A DNA stretch of 64,000 nt from Aliihoeflea sp023389195 (lineage in GTDB: Bacteria > Pseudomonadota > Alphaproteobacteria > Rhizobiales > Rhizobiaceae). Positions within the stretch are counted from its first letter, which is position 1. Each line of letters begins with the position of its first letter. The stretch lies in the NCBI GenBank assembly GCA_023389195.1, contig JAEWET010000043.1, positions 76,118 through 140,117 on the forward strand, in the 5' to 3' direction. Shown one piece after another: positions 9,431 to 18,868 of this stretch. The position numbers were made by a program, and so were the translations under genes. The notes below the pieces were generated by a model that searched no databases, was not told the origin of the DNA, and was given only the letters and a program-made list of their open reading frames with translations.

Positions 9431-10776
9431 GCGTTGAGCGGTCTCCGCTTGCGGGCCCGGCGCCAGACGCCGTCATCAGCCATGAGTTCGGATAGCATGC
9501 CTTCGCGCAGGCCCCTGTCGGCGACGCGCAGGCGTTTGGACGGCCAGACGCGGCGGATGGCCTCGAGGATGGCGCAGCCGCCGAGGACGAGGTCGGCACG
9601 GTCGGCACCGATGCAGGGATTGGCGACGCGCTTTTCGAATTCCCAGTCGAGCAAAGTCGCGATCATCGCGTCGACTTCGTCGTTCTGAAGCCAGAGCCCG
9701 TCGACCCGGCGCCGGTCGTAGCGTTCGAGGCCGAGATGGATGCCGGCGAGCGTTGTCACCGTGCCGGAGGTGCCGAGAAGGTGGAAGCCGTCATCGGCGA
9801 GGACGTGCGAGAGCCGGTCGCGGCCTTCGAAACGGTCGAGCATGTCGGCGACGTCGTCCACCATCGCGTCGAAGACGTCGCGGGTGACGTGCCGCCCGCC
9901 GAAGCGTTCGGCGAGCGAGACCACGCCAACGGGCAGCGACGTCCACGAGACGATGTGGTTGGCAAGGCGGGGCGTGCGGTGGCGCGAGACGTCGACCAGC
10001 GCGATCTCGGACGAGCCACCGCCGATGTCGAAGAGGACGACGCCCTTGGTGCCGCGTTCGACGAGCGAGCCGCAGCCGGACACCGCCAGCCTCGCCTCGG
10101 TCTTGCGGTCGATGATTTCCAGCGACAGGCCCGTCTCGCGCCTGACGCGGGCGATGAATTCCGCGCCGTTCGCTGCCGAGCGGCAGGCTTCGGTCGCGAT
10201 GAGGCGCACGCGCTTCAGGCGCCGGTTGCGCAGCTTTTCGGCGCAAACCTTGAGCGCTTCGACGGCGCGGTCCATTGCGGCATCGGAAAGGCGACCGGAC
10301 GCCGTCAGCCCCTCGCCCAGGCGGACGATGCGCGAGAAGGCGTCGACGACGCGAAACTGGCCGCCCTTGCCGGGGATGGCGACGAGCAGGCGGCAATTGT
10401 TGGTGCCGAGGTCCAACGCGGCATAGACCGGCGCATCGCCGCCGCTCGCCACGTCGCGACCGTTGAAGCGGCTCGCGGCAGGTGCGGGAGGAGGTGCCAG
10501 CGGCTTTGGTTGCGGCTGGATGGATTCGGGCTGGGCTGGCTTGTTCTGGGGCGCGTCATCGCGTGCGAAAACCTTGCGGCCACGCTTGCGCTTGCGCCTT
10601 TTGCGCGATTTGCCGGGCTTCTCGCCCGTCTTATCGTCGGGTCGGCCGTTCGCATGAGGCTGCGCATTTGCATCGCGAACACCTGGCGGTGGCCGCGAAT
10701 GCCTTTTGCCGGCGTCGCCGCGCGGCTGGCGCGCCCCGTCCGACGGCACGTCATTGCCGTATTCGGGGTCCGTCAC
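9427..10776 (-). CDS. Ppx/GppA-family phosphatase with basic N-terminal extension
   Basis: Exopolyphosphatase or guanosine-pentaphosphate phosphatase of 449 residues. The catalytic domain starts at about residue 115 with YAALDLGTNNCRLLVA and contains the phosphate loop VVLFDIGGGSSEIALV and GTSGTVTTLAG, both typical of the acetate-kinase/Hsp70-like fold. The first 115 residues are Pro-, Lys- and Arg-rich (KSRKRRKRKRGRK) and probably disordered. The start is GTG at 10776 with GAAGGGAATAGA upstream. It forms an operon with rlmE. Confidence 0.92.
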   Translation of the reverse strand: MTDPEYGNDVPSDGARQPRGDAGKRHSRPPPGVRDANAQPHANGRPDDKTGEKPGKSRKRRKRKRGRKVFARDDAPQNKPAQPESIQPQPKPLAPPPAPAASRFNGRDVASGGDAPVYAALDLGTNNCRLLVAIPGKGGQFRVVDAFSRIVRLGEGLTASGRLSDAAMDRAVEALKVCAEKLRNRRLKRVRLIATEACRSAANGAEFIARVRRETGLSLEIIDRKTEARLAVSGCGSLVERGTKGVVLFDIGGGSSEIALVDVSRHRTPRLANHIVSWTSLPVGVVSLAERFGGRHVTRDVFDAMVDDVADMLDRFEGRDRLSHVLADDGFHLLGTSGTVTTLAGIHLGLERYDRRRVDGLWLQNDEVDAMIATLLDWEFEKRVANPCIGADRADLVLGGCAILEAIRRVWPSKRLRVADRGLREGMLSELMADDGVWRRARKRRPLNA

Positions 10777-10868
10777 TCTATTCCCTTCGGCGCCGCGCCA
10801 GCAAACAAAGCCGGCAGCAGGCACTCCTGTCTTTCACGTTGACCAAACTGTAACAGCCCTTGGGGCGT

Positions 10869-11618
10869 TCACCAAGCCCGCCAGACACCGGATGTCAGAA
10901 TGAAAAGGATCGCGAGGATCGCGAGCGAGGCGATGACGAAGATCGCGTCTGCCGGACGCGATTGCGGCGCGCCGACGATGGTTCGCGTGCTTGCCGCCCC
11001 CAGGCCGCGTGCTTCCATGGCGATCGCGGCGCGGTTGGCTCTACGGATTGCAAAGGCGAGAAGGGGAACGACGAGCGACGCGGTCTCGACGGGGCCGGGA
11101 ATGCGGCGCGGGGTCCGCCCCTTCTTCATCGCGCGGGCGAGGCGAATCTGCTGCGCCTCGGAGGCGAGGTCCGGAACGAGGTGAAGCGCCGAAAAGAGCG
11201 CATAACCGATGCGCGGCGACAGGCGCCAATTCGCCATCAGCGCCTTGATGAAGCGGCCAGGTTCGGTCGTCAACACGAAGACGGCCGAGACCATGCCGCA
11301 GGCGATTGCGCGCAGGAACAGGACGATGCCGGCGGAGAAGGCGGGCGAGCCAAACGGCGTTTCGGCGGCCACGCGGGTGGCGAAATCGCTCTCCTCGCGA
11401 AAGAGCGTAGCCGTTGTCAGGAAGCCGAAGCCGAACAGCGCGAAGGGGATCATCAGTGCTAAAACGAGAAGCGGCGAGCGGCGCTCGACGATGATCAGGA
11501 TGAGCGCGGCAAGGACGACGATGCCGGCCTGGAAGCGGGGATCGAAGACGGCGATCGAGGCGGCGAGCCAGACGAGGCAGACGATCAGCTTGGGCAGCGG
11601 ATGAAGCGTGCTCAGCAC
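10869..11618 (-). CDS. ykoC: YkoC-type transmembrane (T) component of thiamine-precursor transporter
   Basis: Energy-coupling T subunit (CbiQ family) of 249 residues. About six hydrophobic segments are visible. The coupling motif AMEARGLG near residue 200 contacts the ATPase. The start is most likely GTG at 11618, preceded by GGAGGCGG and overlapping the end of ykoD by 7 nt; an ATG at 11636 has no ribosome site. It is the last gene of the TPP-riboswitch operon ykoF-E-D-C, whose products import a thiamine precursor, probably HMP or thiamine. Confidence 0.9.
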   Translation of the reverse strand: MLSTLHPLPKLIVCLVWLAASIAVFDPRFQAGIVVLAALILIIVERRSPLLVLALMIPFALFGFGFLTTATLFREESDFATRVAAETPFGSPAFSAGIVLFLRAIACGMVSAVFVLTTEPGRFIKALMANWRLSPRIGYALFSALHLVPDLASEAQQIRLARAMKKGRTPRRIPGPVETASLVVPLLAFAIRRANRAAIAMEARGLGAASTRTIVGAPQSRPADAIFVIASLAILAILFILTSGVWRAW

Positions 11619-13261
11619 GGCGCCGCCTCCATCCATTCGGCGAGCTTCAGGATTTCTGGCGCGACCAGACCGGTATGGGCGAGAAGCTGGGTGTCGGGCA
11701 GGAGGTCGAGGAGCAGCGCGTCGGCAGCGACCGATCCACCTTCGAGAACGATGCCGCGCGAACAGGTCTTGAGGGCGAAATCCATGTCGTGGGTGATGAC
11801 GACGACCGCCCTGCCCGCCGCCGCGATCTTTGCAATGCGCGATGCGATCTCGTCGCTGGCAGCGGCATCGAGGCCGGCTGTGGGTTCGTCGAGGACAAGG
11901 AATGGCCAGCGCGTGTCCGCCGTCAAGGTCGCGAGCGCGAGGCGGCGTTTCTGGCCTTGCGAGAGTTCGAACGGGTGCTGGACGGCCACGCTTTCGAGCC
12001 GCCAGGCGGAAAGGAGCGTGTCGACATGCGCCGAGCCCTTGCCGGCGATCGATTCGAGTTCGGCCCGGACGCTGGCTTCGGTGAACTGCGTTTCGGGCCG
12101 CTGAAAGGCGAAGCCGCCAGCCGGGCCGGTTCGGGTTCCGGCCTTGAGGCGGAGCAGGCCGGCAAGTGTCGCGCCGAGAGTGGACTTGCCCGCGCCGTTG
12201 CGGCCGAGAAGCGCGATGGTTTCGCCGGGGCGGATTGCAAGCGAGATGTCGTGCAGGACAGGTCTGGCGAAGAGCGGCGCGCAGGCGGCGCGGTCGAGCG
12301 TGACCAGCGGTTCGCCGTCTGCCTGTGTCGGTTCGGCGATGCGCTGCGATATAAAATGGCGGATCACAGTTCCGGCGGCGGACTTGTCACCGGGCGGGCG
12401 GCGGTCGAGGTCGGCGATGATCTCGGACATGGCCAGCGGCGGTGTGTCGAGCGCGATGCCGATCCCGAGCAAAAGCCGGTCGAGGTCGGATGCGAGCGGG
12501 CGCCAGATGCCTTCCTGCGCGAAACGTGCGCCATGGGCGCGGAAGATGTCGCGCGGCGGGCCGTCGGCGATGAGCCTGCCGTCGCGGCCGATGATGGCGA
12601 CGCGGTCGATCGTGTCGATCAGCCCGTCGAGGCGGTGGTCGACGACGAGAAGAGTCTGCCCCTCCCCGCCGATGACGGCGTGCAGCCGCGCTGCCGCCTG
12701 CGGCGACAGATGCGCGGTCGGCTCGTCGGCGATGAAGAGTTCGGCCTCCTGCGCAAGCGCGGCGGCAAGCGCGACGAGCTGCTTTTCACCGCCGGAGAGC
12801 GAGGCGGTGCGGCGCGCGCGCCAGCTTGGCGGCACGCCCGCCCTATCGAGCGCACGGTCGACCCGGACGGTGATCTCGCCTTCGGGCAGCGCGCGGTTTT
12901 CGAGTGCGAAGGCGACTTCATCGCCGACCGTCATGCCGCACAGCGTCTGGTCGGCGTCCTGGAAAAGCTGGGCGACTGAAGCGGACCACGCCGCCGGCGA
13001 CCGGCTCGCGGCCGGGACGCCCAGCGTTGCAACATCGCCCGAGATTTCGGCGGGGATCGTCACCGGCACAAGGCCGGTGACGGTGTTGAGTAAGGTGGAC
13101 TTACCGCAGCCGGACGGGCCGAGGATCAACAGCCGCTCGCCCTTGCTCAGATAAAGCGATACCGGGCCGACGGCCGCCGCGGTGGCGTAGGGATAGCGGA
13201 CAGCGACCCCTTGCCAAGCGACCGCCGGCGCCGCTTCAGGTGCGCTGAAGGCGACGTTCAT
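11612..13261 (-). CDS. ykoD: YkoD: double ABC ATPase of thiamine-precursor transporter
   Basis: Energy-coupling ATPase with two fused nucleotide-binding domains, 549 residues. Domain 1 has Walker A GPSGCGKSTLL, signature LSGGEKQLV and Walker B LFIADEPTAHL. Domain 2 has GRNGAGKSTLG, LSQGQKRRLAL and FLVLDEPTAGL. Both keep the H-loop histidine (VVDHR, VITHD). This fused form is the usual YkoD. It overlaps ykoE by 26 nt and ykoC by 7 nt. Confidence 0.94.
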   Translation of the reverse strand: MNVAFSAPEAAPAVAWQGVAVRYPYATAAAVGPVSLYLSKGERLLILGPSGCGKSTLLNTVTGLVPVTIPAEISGDVATLGVPAASRSPAAWSASVAQLFQDADQTLCGMTVGDEVAFALENRALPEGEITVRVDRALDRAGVPPSWRARRTASLSGGEKQLVALAAALAQEAELFIADEPTAHLSPQAAARLHAVIGGEGQTLLVVDHRLDGLIDTIDRVAIIGRDGRLIADGPPRDIFRAHGARFAQEGIWRPLASDLDRLLLGIGIALDTPPLAMSEIIADLDRRPPGDKSAAGTVIRHFISQRIAEPTQADGEPLVTLDRAACAPLFARPVLHDISLAIRPGETIALLGRNGAGKSTLGATLAGLLRLKAGTRTGPAGGFAFQRPETQFTEASVRAELESIAGKGSAHVDTLLSAWRLESVAVQHPFELSQGQKRRLALATLTADTRWPFLVLDEPTAGLDAAASDEIASRIAKIAAAGRAVVVITHDMDFALKTCSRGIVLEGGSVAADALLLDLLPDTQLLAHTGLVAPEILKLAEWMEAAPC

Positions 13262-13820
13262 GGTCGATCTTCAGGCCCGAGAGGACACCGGTCTTGTAGA
13301 GCGCTTCGACCACGAGATGGCCGGCAAGGCCGCCAAGGATCGCGCCGCTGAGGCAGCGCAGCGCGAACATGGTGACGAGCAGGCCCGGCGCCAGCGCGCC
13401 GTAGTCGAAGCGGACCCAGGTGTAGGCGAAGGAGGCGATTGCCGCGCCGACGCCGGCCAGCATCAGCACCGGCAGGCGGTAGTTCTTCCAGCGCGTGGCG
13501 GCGAAGACGGCTTCGGCGCCGGCGCCTTGGACGAGGCCGGTGACGAGCAGAAGAAGGCCGGCCGGGCTGCCGAGAAGGACCTGCACGAGAGCCGCCAGCA
13601 CTTCCGACAGGAGCGCGGCACCCGGCTTGCGGATGATCGCGGCGGCGATGATGGAGACGATGAACCAGAAGCCCATCACCACATCCATGGTGACAGCGCC
13701 GAAGATCGCCTGCGCGATCAGCCAGACCTGCACCCAGGCCAGATAGAGAACGCCGAAGACGGCGCCGAGAACGGCGACGATGAGGATTTCGCGCAGGGTC
13801 CAGCCGCGAGTGGTTAGCAT
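13236..13820 (-). CDS. ykoE: YkoE: substrate-binding membrane (S-like) component
   Basis: Integral membrane subunit of 194 residues of the YkoEDC thiamine-precursor transporter. It starts MLTTRGWTLREI at 13820, downstream of GGAAAC. Five to six hydrophobic helices follow, with family-typical GFWFIVSIIAAAIIRKPGAALLSE and TGLVQGAGAEAVFA. In the family this subunit recognises the pyrimidine or thiamine substrate. It is co-transcribed with ykoF and ykoD. Confidence 0.92.
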   Translation of the reverse strand: MLTTRGWTLREILIVAVLGAVFGVLYLAWVQVWLIAQAIFGAVTMDVVMGFWFIVSIIAAAIIRKPGAALLSEVLAALVQVLLGSPAGLLLLVTGLVQGAGAEAVFAATRWKNYRLPVLMLAGVGAAIASFAYTWVRFDYGALAPGLLVTMFALRCLSGAILGGLAGHLVVEALYKTGVLSGLKIDHERRLQRT

Positions 13821-13878
13821 GACGATGTTTCCTTGGAGCAAGAGAGGCGCGCCTTTCCGGCGCGCCGGAAAGACGAGA

Positions 13879-14490
13879 TCAGCCGATTTTGCTCGGGCTG
13901 TTCGCAGAGACGGTCAGGTCGAGTGCGACATGGCCGTTCGGCGCGCCGAAGCGCAGGAAGGCCTCGCTCAAGGTGGCGAAGACGGGGCCGGCGTCGCCGC
14001 CCAGCTTGGTGCAGAAATTCTTCGATTTTTCGAACACGCCCGACGATTTCAGGAAGTCGATGCAGCCATAGATCTCATCCATGTGGTGGCTGCCGCCGAG
14101 CGGATAGAGCGAGAACTGGGCCGCGACCTCGACGCCCGTCATGCCTGCTTGTGCGACCGCTTCGCGGGCAGCGGCGATGCGCTCGTCGAGCGGCGCGGCC
14201 GTGCCGAAATCGGCCGAGGGCGTGCAGATTTCGTCATCGGGTTCACCCGGGCAGCCGCGCGACACGGCGGCTGAGAGGACGCAGTGGACGCCGGTGCCGG
14301 CAGCAGACGCGAAGAGGTCGCGCATGGCCGGGAAGATTTCCTCCGGAGGCCCGACGATCAGCGTCGAGACGTCGTCGGTCTCGATGCGGAAGCGCGGCCG
14401 GTAGGGCTCGAGCGCATCGACGGCCTCGAGGATGACGGCGACGAAATCGTCGCACATCGGATAAAGGGAAAGCTGCGCACCTGAAAACAT
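13879..14490 (-). CDS. ykoF: YkoF: thiamine/HMP-binding protein
   Basis: Soluble protein of 203 residues of the YkoF family, in which two similar ferredoxin-like ACT-type halves bind thiamine. The duplication is visible: GAQLSLYPMCDDFVAVI near the N-terminus is echoed by AAQFSLYPLGGSHHMDEI near residue 125. The ATG at 14490 sits directly after the riboswitch, with GGAGCGAGG as ribosome site. The open frame extends upstream through the riboswitch, but that part is not coding. Confidence 0.93.
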   Translation of the reverse strand: MFSGAQLSLYPMCDDFVAVILEAVDALEPYRPRFRIETDDVSTLIVGPPEEIFPAMRDLFASAAGTGVHCVLSAAVSRGCPGEPDDEICTPSADFGTAAPLDERIAAAREAVAQAGMTGVEVAAQFSLYPLGGSHHMDEIYGCIDFLKSSGVFEKSKNFCTKLGGDAGPVFATLSEAFLRFGAPNGHVALDLTVSANSPSKIG

Positions 14491-14500
14491 GAACCGCCTC

Positions 14501-14588
14501 GCTCCGCTGGTATTACCCAGATCAGCTTGAGGGTCCGAAAGCATGTCGCTTCGCGTCTCAGCCCCGGCATTACGGAGCACCCCTGTGG
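14501..14588 (-). ncRNA. TPP riboswitch (THI element) controlling ykoFEDC
   Basis: On the reverse strand the conserved TPP-aptamer pieces occur in order: GGGGTGCTCC (P1/P2 side), GGGGCTGAGA (pyrimidine-sensing CUGAGA), ACCCTC, CTGATCTGGGTAATACC and CAGCGGAG. The element ends about 10 nt before the ykoF start and overlaps its ribosome-binding region, so TPP binding probably hides the ribosome site and blocks translation. This fits a thiamine-precursor uptake operon. Confidence 0.95.
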
Positions 14589-14660
14589 AATGGCGGCAGG
14601 GGTAACATCGCGTTTGCCGGCTTGGCAAGGGGATATCTGCCATACCAGCGAGGATGACCT

Positions 14661-15938
14661 TTAGCCCAGGCGAAGGGCCGCGGCGCGACGATGGCCCTCC
14701 ATGCCCTCCGTCGCGCTCTGGCGGATGGCGGGCGGCGCGACGGCGGCGACACCGCGCGCGTCGAGCCACTGATGGGTGCAGATCTTGACATAGGAGCCGA
14801 CCCAGAGCCCGCCGGTGTAGCGCGCCGCCGCCATGGTGGGCAGCGTGTGGTTCGTGCCGCAGCACTTGTCGGAGTAGACCACGCTCGCCTCGCGGCCGAT
14901 GAAGAGCGAGCCGTAGTTGCGCAGCTTTCTGGCGGTCGCCTGTGGGTCGCTTGTATGAACCTGCAGGTGCTCGGCGGCAATGAAATCCGAATAGGCGATC
15001 ATTGCGGCTTCGTCGGCGCAGACGACGATCTCGCCATAGTCGCGGAAGGCGGGGCCGGCGACGTCTGCCGTCGGCAGATCGCCAAGCTGCCGTTCCACCT
15101 CGGCAAGCGTCGCATCGGCGAGCTTGCGGTCCGTCGTGATCAGGCCGACGCGGGTACGCACGTCGTGCTCGGCCTGCGCCAGCATGTCGGTCGCGATCAT
15201 CGCGGGATCGCCGGAAGCGTCGGCGACGACGTAGATTTCGCTCGGGCCGGCGAGCTGGTCGATGCCGACCGCGCCGAAGACCTGGCGCTTGGCCTCGTTC
15301 ACATAGGCGTTGCCCGGGCCGACGATCTTGTCGACGCCCGGCACGCTTTCGGTGCCGTAGGCCATCGCCGCGATCGCCTGCGCGCCGCCGATGCGGAAGA
15401 TGCGGTCGGCGCCGGAGAGGTGACAGCCGGCGATCATCGCCGGGTGCGCGCCGGGGGGCAGGCAGGCGACGACTTCAGCGCAGCCCGCGACCTTGGCGGG
15501 GACGAGCGTCATGACCGGTGCGGACAGGATCGGGTAGCGCCCGCCGGGCACATAGGCGCCGACCTTCTCGATCGGGATGACGCGGTGACCGAGATGCAGG
15601 CCCGGAAGCGCCTCATAGTCGAGCGGCTTGATCGTCTGCATCTGCGCATCGGCGAAATCGTGGACGCGCTCGATGGCGAATTCGGTGTCGGCGCGGGTCT
15701 GGCGGTCGAGACCGTCAATCGCCGCCTTGCGCTCGGCAGCCGAGATTTCGAGGGTTTCGATGTCGAGCTTGTCGAAGCGAAGGCCGTATTCGCGCACGGC
15801 GGCGTCGCCCCTGTCACGCACGGCGGCGAGGACTTCGCGGACAGTGGTTTCGACGTCGCCGGTATCGGCGACTGCGTCGCGCGTCGGTGCTTTCAAATGG
15901 TAGATCTTGGCCTTCAGGGCTTCGGAGAGCTTGCGCAT
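14661..15938 (-). CDS. Histidinol-dehydrogenase-superfamily NAD-dependent dehydrogenase
   Basis: Zinc-dependent alcohol dehydrogenase of the HisD superfamily, 425 residues from MRKLSEALK at 15938. HisD landmarks are visible: IGGAQAIAAMAYGTESVP, the zinc and active-site region AEHLQVHTSDP with the catalytic Glu-His, and DQLAGPSEIYVVAD. No other histidine-biosynthesis gene is nearby. It lies divergent from a cupin-XRE regulator and a Pot-type importer, so it more likely oxidises an imported hydroxylated compound. HisD homologues such as HpsN act on sulfopropanediol, but the substrate here is unknown. Confidence 0.85.
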   Translation of the reverse strand: MRKLSEALKAKIYHLKAPTRDAVADTGDVETTVREVLAAVRDRGDAAVREYGLRFDKLDIETLEISAAERKAAIDGLDRQTRADTEFAIERVHDFADAQMQTIKPLDYEALPGLHLGHRVIPIEKVGAYVPGGRYPILSAPVMTLVPAKVAGCAEVVACLPPGAHPAMIAGCHLSGADRIFRIGGAQAIAAMAYGTESVPGVDKIVGPGNAYVNEAKRQVFGAVGIDQLAGPSEIYVVADASGDPAMIATDMLAQAEHDVRTRVGLITTDRKLADATLAEVERQLGDLPTADVAGPAFRDYGEIVVCADEAAMIAYSDFIAAEHLQVHTSDPQATARKLRNYGSLFIGREASVVYSDKCCGTNHTLPTMAAARYTGGLWVGSYVKICTHQWLDARGVAAVAPPAIRQSATEGMEGHRRAAALRLG

Positions 15939-16060
15939 CGGGAAACTTTCGCCGGAGAGGATCGCGGCCATTGTGCCCGAGGCCGGGTTCGCCACAAGCG
16001 AGCGGACAGGCCTTGTCGATTAAAATCACCACGCATAGTCTGGCATGGAGGGAGAGCGCC

Positions 16061-16609
16061 ATGCCGAGGATCGGGACCAAGCTGCATGAACTGCGCCGCC
16101 GGCGCTCGCTCAGCGTGCGCGAGGTGGCGAAGCGTTCCGGCGTGTCGCATTCGGCGATTTCGCTGATCGAGCGCGACCGGATGAGCCCTTCGGTCGATAC
16201 GCTGACGGCCATTCTCGACGCGCTCGGCACGACGCTGACGGGCTTTTTTCTCGACCTGCAATCGAACCTGCCTGCCTCGCCCTTCTACGGGGCGGCGGAT
16301 CTAGTCGAAATCGGCCGCGCGGATACGATTTCCTACCGGATGATTGGCGCCAACCATCCGAACCGGCAGCTCCTGATGCTGCACGAATCCTACGCGCCGG
16401 GCGGCGATACGGGCGAGGCCTTTTCGCATTCGGCGCAGGAGGCGGGGATGGTTCTGACGGGTGCGATCGAAGTGACGGTGGGTCAGGAGCGCCGCGTGCT
16501 GACGCCCGGCGAAGGTTACTATTTCGACAGCCGCCTCCCCCACCGTTTTCGCAACGTCGCGGATGGCGAGAGCACGATCCTCTCGGCGATCACACCGCCG
16601 ACATACTGA
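16061..16609 (+). CDS. XRE-cupin transcriptional regulator (PuuR-like)
   Basis: Regulator of 182 residues: an XRE helix-turn-helix (residues about 8-62, SVREVAKRSGVSHSAISLIE) followed by a cupin domain (about 110-180, GEAFSHSAQEAGMVLTGAIEV and LPHRFRNVADGE). This is the architecture of PuuR-type regulators that sense polyamines or other small ligands. The start at 16061 has GGAGGGAGAG upstream. It is divergent from the HisD-like gene and 96 nt upstream of the importer operon, so both are probable targets. Confidence 0.88.
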   Translation: MPRIGTKLHELRRRRSLSVREVAKRSGVSHSAISLIERDRMSPSVDTLTAILDALGTTLTGFFLDLQSNLPASPFYGAADLVEIGRADTISYRMIGANHPNRQLLMLHESYAPGGDTGEAFSHSAQEAGMVLTGAIEVTVGQERRVLTPGEGYYFDSRLPHRFRNVADGESTILSAITPPTY

Positions 16610-16705
16610 CGATTCTGGTGATAATTCTTTCCGGCCAAGGATTGCCGGTTTCAACGGCCCAATTCTATGATTGGATAGCCAAAATCAATAACGCAGGGGA
16701 AGAAA

Positions 16706-17755
16706 ATGAAATCGACAATCAAGCGTCTTGTGCTCGCCTCCTCCTTCGCCGTTCTCGCCATCGCCTCCTCGTCGGCTCAGGACCGGAACCTGACCGTGGT
16801 CTCGTGGGGCGGCAACTATCAGGACGCGCAACGCGAAATCTATTTCGAGCCCTTTACCGCTGAAACCGGCATCGCCATCACGGAAGAATCCTGGGATGGC
16901 GGCTATGGTGTGATCGCGGCCAAGCTGGAAACGCGCCCGGCCGACTGGGACGTCGTGCAGGTGGAGACGGAAGAACTCGCGCTCGGTTGTGCCGACGGCA
17001 TGTACGAGACCGTCGACTGGGAAGCGCTGGGCGGCGAGGACAAGTTCCTGCCGGCAGCCGTCAATGAATGCGGCGTCGGCGCGATCGTGTGGACGACGGG
17101 TCTCTCCTACGACGCGGAGAAGTTCACCGAGGCCCCGACCGGCTGGGAGGATTTCTGGAACACCGAGGAATATCCCGGCAAGCGCGGCCTGCGCCGCGGC
17201 CCGAAATATTCGCTCGAATTCGCCCTGATGGCGGACGGCGTGCCGGTCGACGAGGTCTACGAGGTGCTGGGCACCGACGAGGGCGTCGACCGCGCCTTCG
17301 CCAAGCTCGATGAAATCAAGGGCGACATCGTGTGGTGGGAAGCCGGCGCGCAGCCGATCCAGCTTCTCGCCTCCGGCGAAGTCGTCATGACGACGGCCTA
17401 TAATGGCCGTCTCGCCGGCATCAACAAGACCGAAGGCACCAACTTCCAGATCGTCTGGCCGGGCTCGATCTACGCGATCGACTCCTGGGTGGTGCTGAAG
17501 GATTCGCCCAACAAGGACGCGGCGTTCGAGTTCATCAACTTCGCCAGCCAGCCGGAAAACCAGGCCAAGCTGCCGGAATTCATCGCCTACGGCCTGACCA
17601 ATGTCGAAGCCGGTGCGGCGCTGGCACCGGAAGTGGCGGCGGAACTGCCGACCTCGCCCGAGAACCTCGAAGGCGCGATCGCGCTCGACGGTGATTTCTG
17701 GGTCGACAACATCGAAGAGCTCAACGAGCGCTTCAACGCCTGGCTCGCCCAGTAA
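16706..17755 (+). CDS. Spermidine/putrescine-type ABC substrate-binding protein
   Basis: Periplasmic solute-binding protein of 349 residues (PotD/PotF family). It has a Sec signal peptide with cleavage near ASSSAQ-D and the family start LTVVSWGGNYQDAQREIYFEPF. It heads a four-gene importer operon: binding protein, ATPase and two permeases. PotD-like proteins bind polyamines, but close relatives carry other amines or organic acids. A hairpin terminator follows the stop. Confidence 0.9.
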   Translation: MKSTIKRLVLASSFAVLAIASSSAQDRNLTVVSWGGNYQDAQREIYFEPFTAETGIAITEESWDGGYGVIAAKLETRPADWDVVQVETEELALGCADGMYETVDWEALGGEDKFLPAAVNECGVGAIVWTTGLSYDAEKFTEAPTGWEDFWNTEEYPGKRGLRRGPKYSLEFALMADGVPVDEVYEVLGTDEGVDRAFAKLDEIKGDIVWWEAGAQPIQLLASGEVVMTTAYNGRLAGINKTEGTNFQIVWPGSIYAIDSWVVLKDSPNKDAAFEFINFASQPENQAKLPEFIAYGLTNVEAGAALAPEVAAELPTSPENLEGAIALDGDFWVDNIEELNERFNAWLAQ

Positions 17756-17767
17756 TCGAGCCTCAGA

Positions 17768-17797
17768 GGCGCATCCGGCAAGGGTGCGCCCTTTTTC
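17768..17797 (+). terminator. Intrinsic terminator/attenuator after binding-protein gene
   Basis: GGCGCA (17768-17773) pairs with TGCGCC (17785-17790), followed by CTTTTTC. Lying between the binding-protein gene and the ATPase gene, it would let the binding protein be made in excess over the membrane components. Confidence 0.7.
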
Positions 17798-17824
17798 TTC
17801 CAGTCCAGCAATCGACGGGGCTGC

Positions 17825-18868
17825 ATGACTTCTTTCATCGAGCTTCGCGACGTGTCCAAGACCTTCGGTCAGGTCACGGTCGTCGAAGGGCTCAATCTCG
17901 AAGTCCGCAAGGGCGAATTCCTGAGCCTGCTCGGCCCTTCGGGTTCGGGCAAGACGACGATCCTGATGATGCTCGCTGGGTTCGAGGGCGCGACGTCGGG
18001 CGACATCCTGCTCGACGGCGAGAAGATCGACCATTTGCCGCCCTACAGGCGCGGCATGGGCGTCGTCTTCCAGAACTACGCGCTGTTTCCGCATATGAGC
18101 GTCGCCGAGAACGTCGCATTTCCGCTCGAAATGCGCGGCGTGCCGAAGTCGGAGACCCGGCCGCGCGTCAAGGCGGCGCTCGACCGCGTGCAGCTCGGCC
18201 ATCTGGCCGATCGCCGTCCGGACCAGCTTTCCGGCGGCCAGCAGCAGCGCGTGGCGCTGACCCGCGCGCTCGTCTACGAGCCGAAGGTCATCCTGATGGA
18301 CGAGCCGCTCGGCGCGCTCGACAAGAAGCTGCGCGAGGAGATGCAGCTCGAAATCCGCGAATTGCACCGCCGGCTGGGGCTGACGATCATCTTCGTCACT
18401 CACGACCAGTCCGAAGCGCTGACAATGTCCGACCGCATCGCGATTTTCGACGCCGGCAAGATCGCGCAGATCGGCACGGCGGGGGAGGTCTACGACCATC
18501 CCAACAACCGCTTCGTCGCCGAATTCATTGGTGAGACGAACCTCCTCGATGGCGTGGTCAAGGGACCGGCCGCCGTCGAACTTGCGAACGGAACGACGAT
18601 TGCTTCGCTCGACCATGGCTATGCGGTGGGCGATCGTGTGTCAGTCTCAATTCGGCCGGAACGGCTGCGGCTCGACGGGAGCGGCGAGAACCGGCTTGAG
18701 GCGACGATCTCGGACGTCGTCTATCAGGGCGATCATCTGCGGCTGCACCTCGATGCCGGCGCGCTGTCGCTGGTCGCGCGGCTGGAGCGCGGAGCGGCCG
18801 AGCGGCATGCCGGCGAGACGGTGACCCTTTCGTTCGCTGCAGCCGACTGCTCGGCATTTCCGGCATGA
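17825..18868 (+). CDS. PotA-type ABC importer ATPase
   Basis: ATPase of 347 residues energising the importer. Walker A GPSGSGKTTIL, Q-loop VFQNYALFPHMSV, signature LSGGQQQRVALTRAL, Walker B VILMDEPLGALD and H-loop VTHDQSEALTMSD are all intact. A C-terminal TOBE domain (about 275-345) is typical of PotA. The ATGA overlap with the permease gene at 18865-18868 indicates coupled translation. Confidence 0.95.
   Translation: MTSFIELRDVSKTFGQVTVVEGLNLEVRKGEFLSLLGPSGSGKTTILMMLAGFEGATSGDILLDGEKIDHLPPYRRGMGVVFQNYALFPHMSVAENVAFPLEMRGVPKSETRPRVKAALDRVQLGHLADRRPDQLSGGQQQRVALTRALVYEPKVILMDEPLGALDKKLREEMQLEIRELHRRLGLTIIFVTHDQSEALTMSDRIAIFDAGKIAQIGTAGEVYDHPNNRFVAEFIGETNLLDGVVKGPAAVELANGTTIASLDHGYAVGDRVSVSIRPERLRLDGSGENRLEATISDVVYQGDHLRLHLDAGALSLVARLERGAAERHAGETVTLSFAAADCSAFPA

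Noticed and set aside
16664..16679. CCAAT-N6-ATTGG before the binding-protein gene as the regulator's operator
   Set aside because: Five-bp arms are too short to stand out in an AT-richer promoter; not supported by a second copy.
16685..18616. 643-codon antisense open frame across the importer genes
   Set aside because: Shadow of the binding-protein and ATPase genes, both with clear family motifs.
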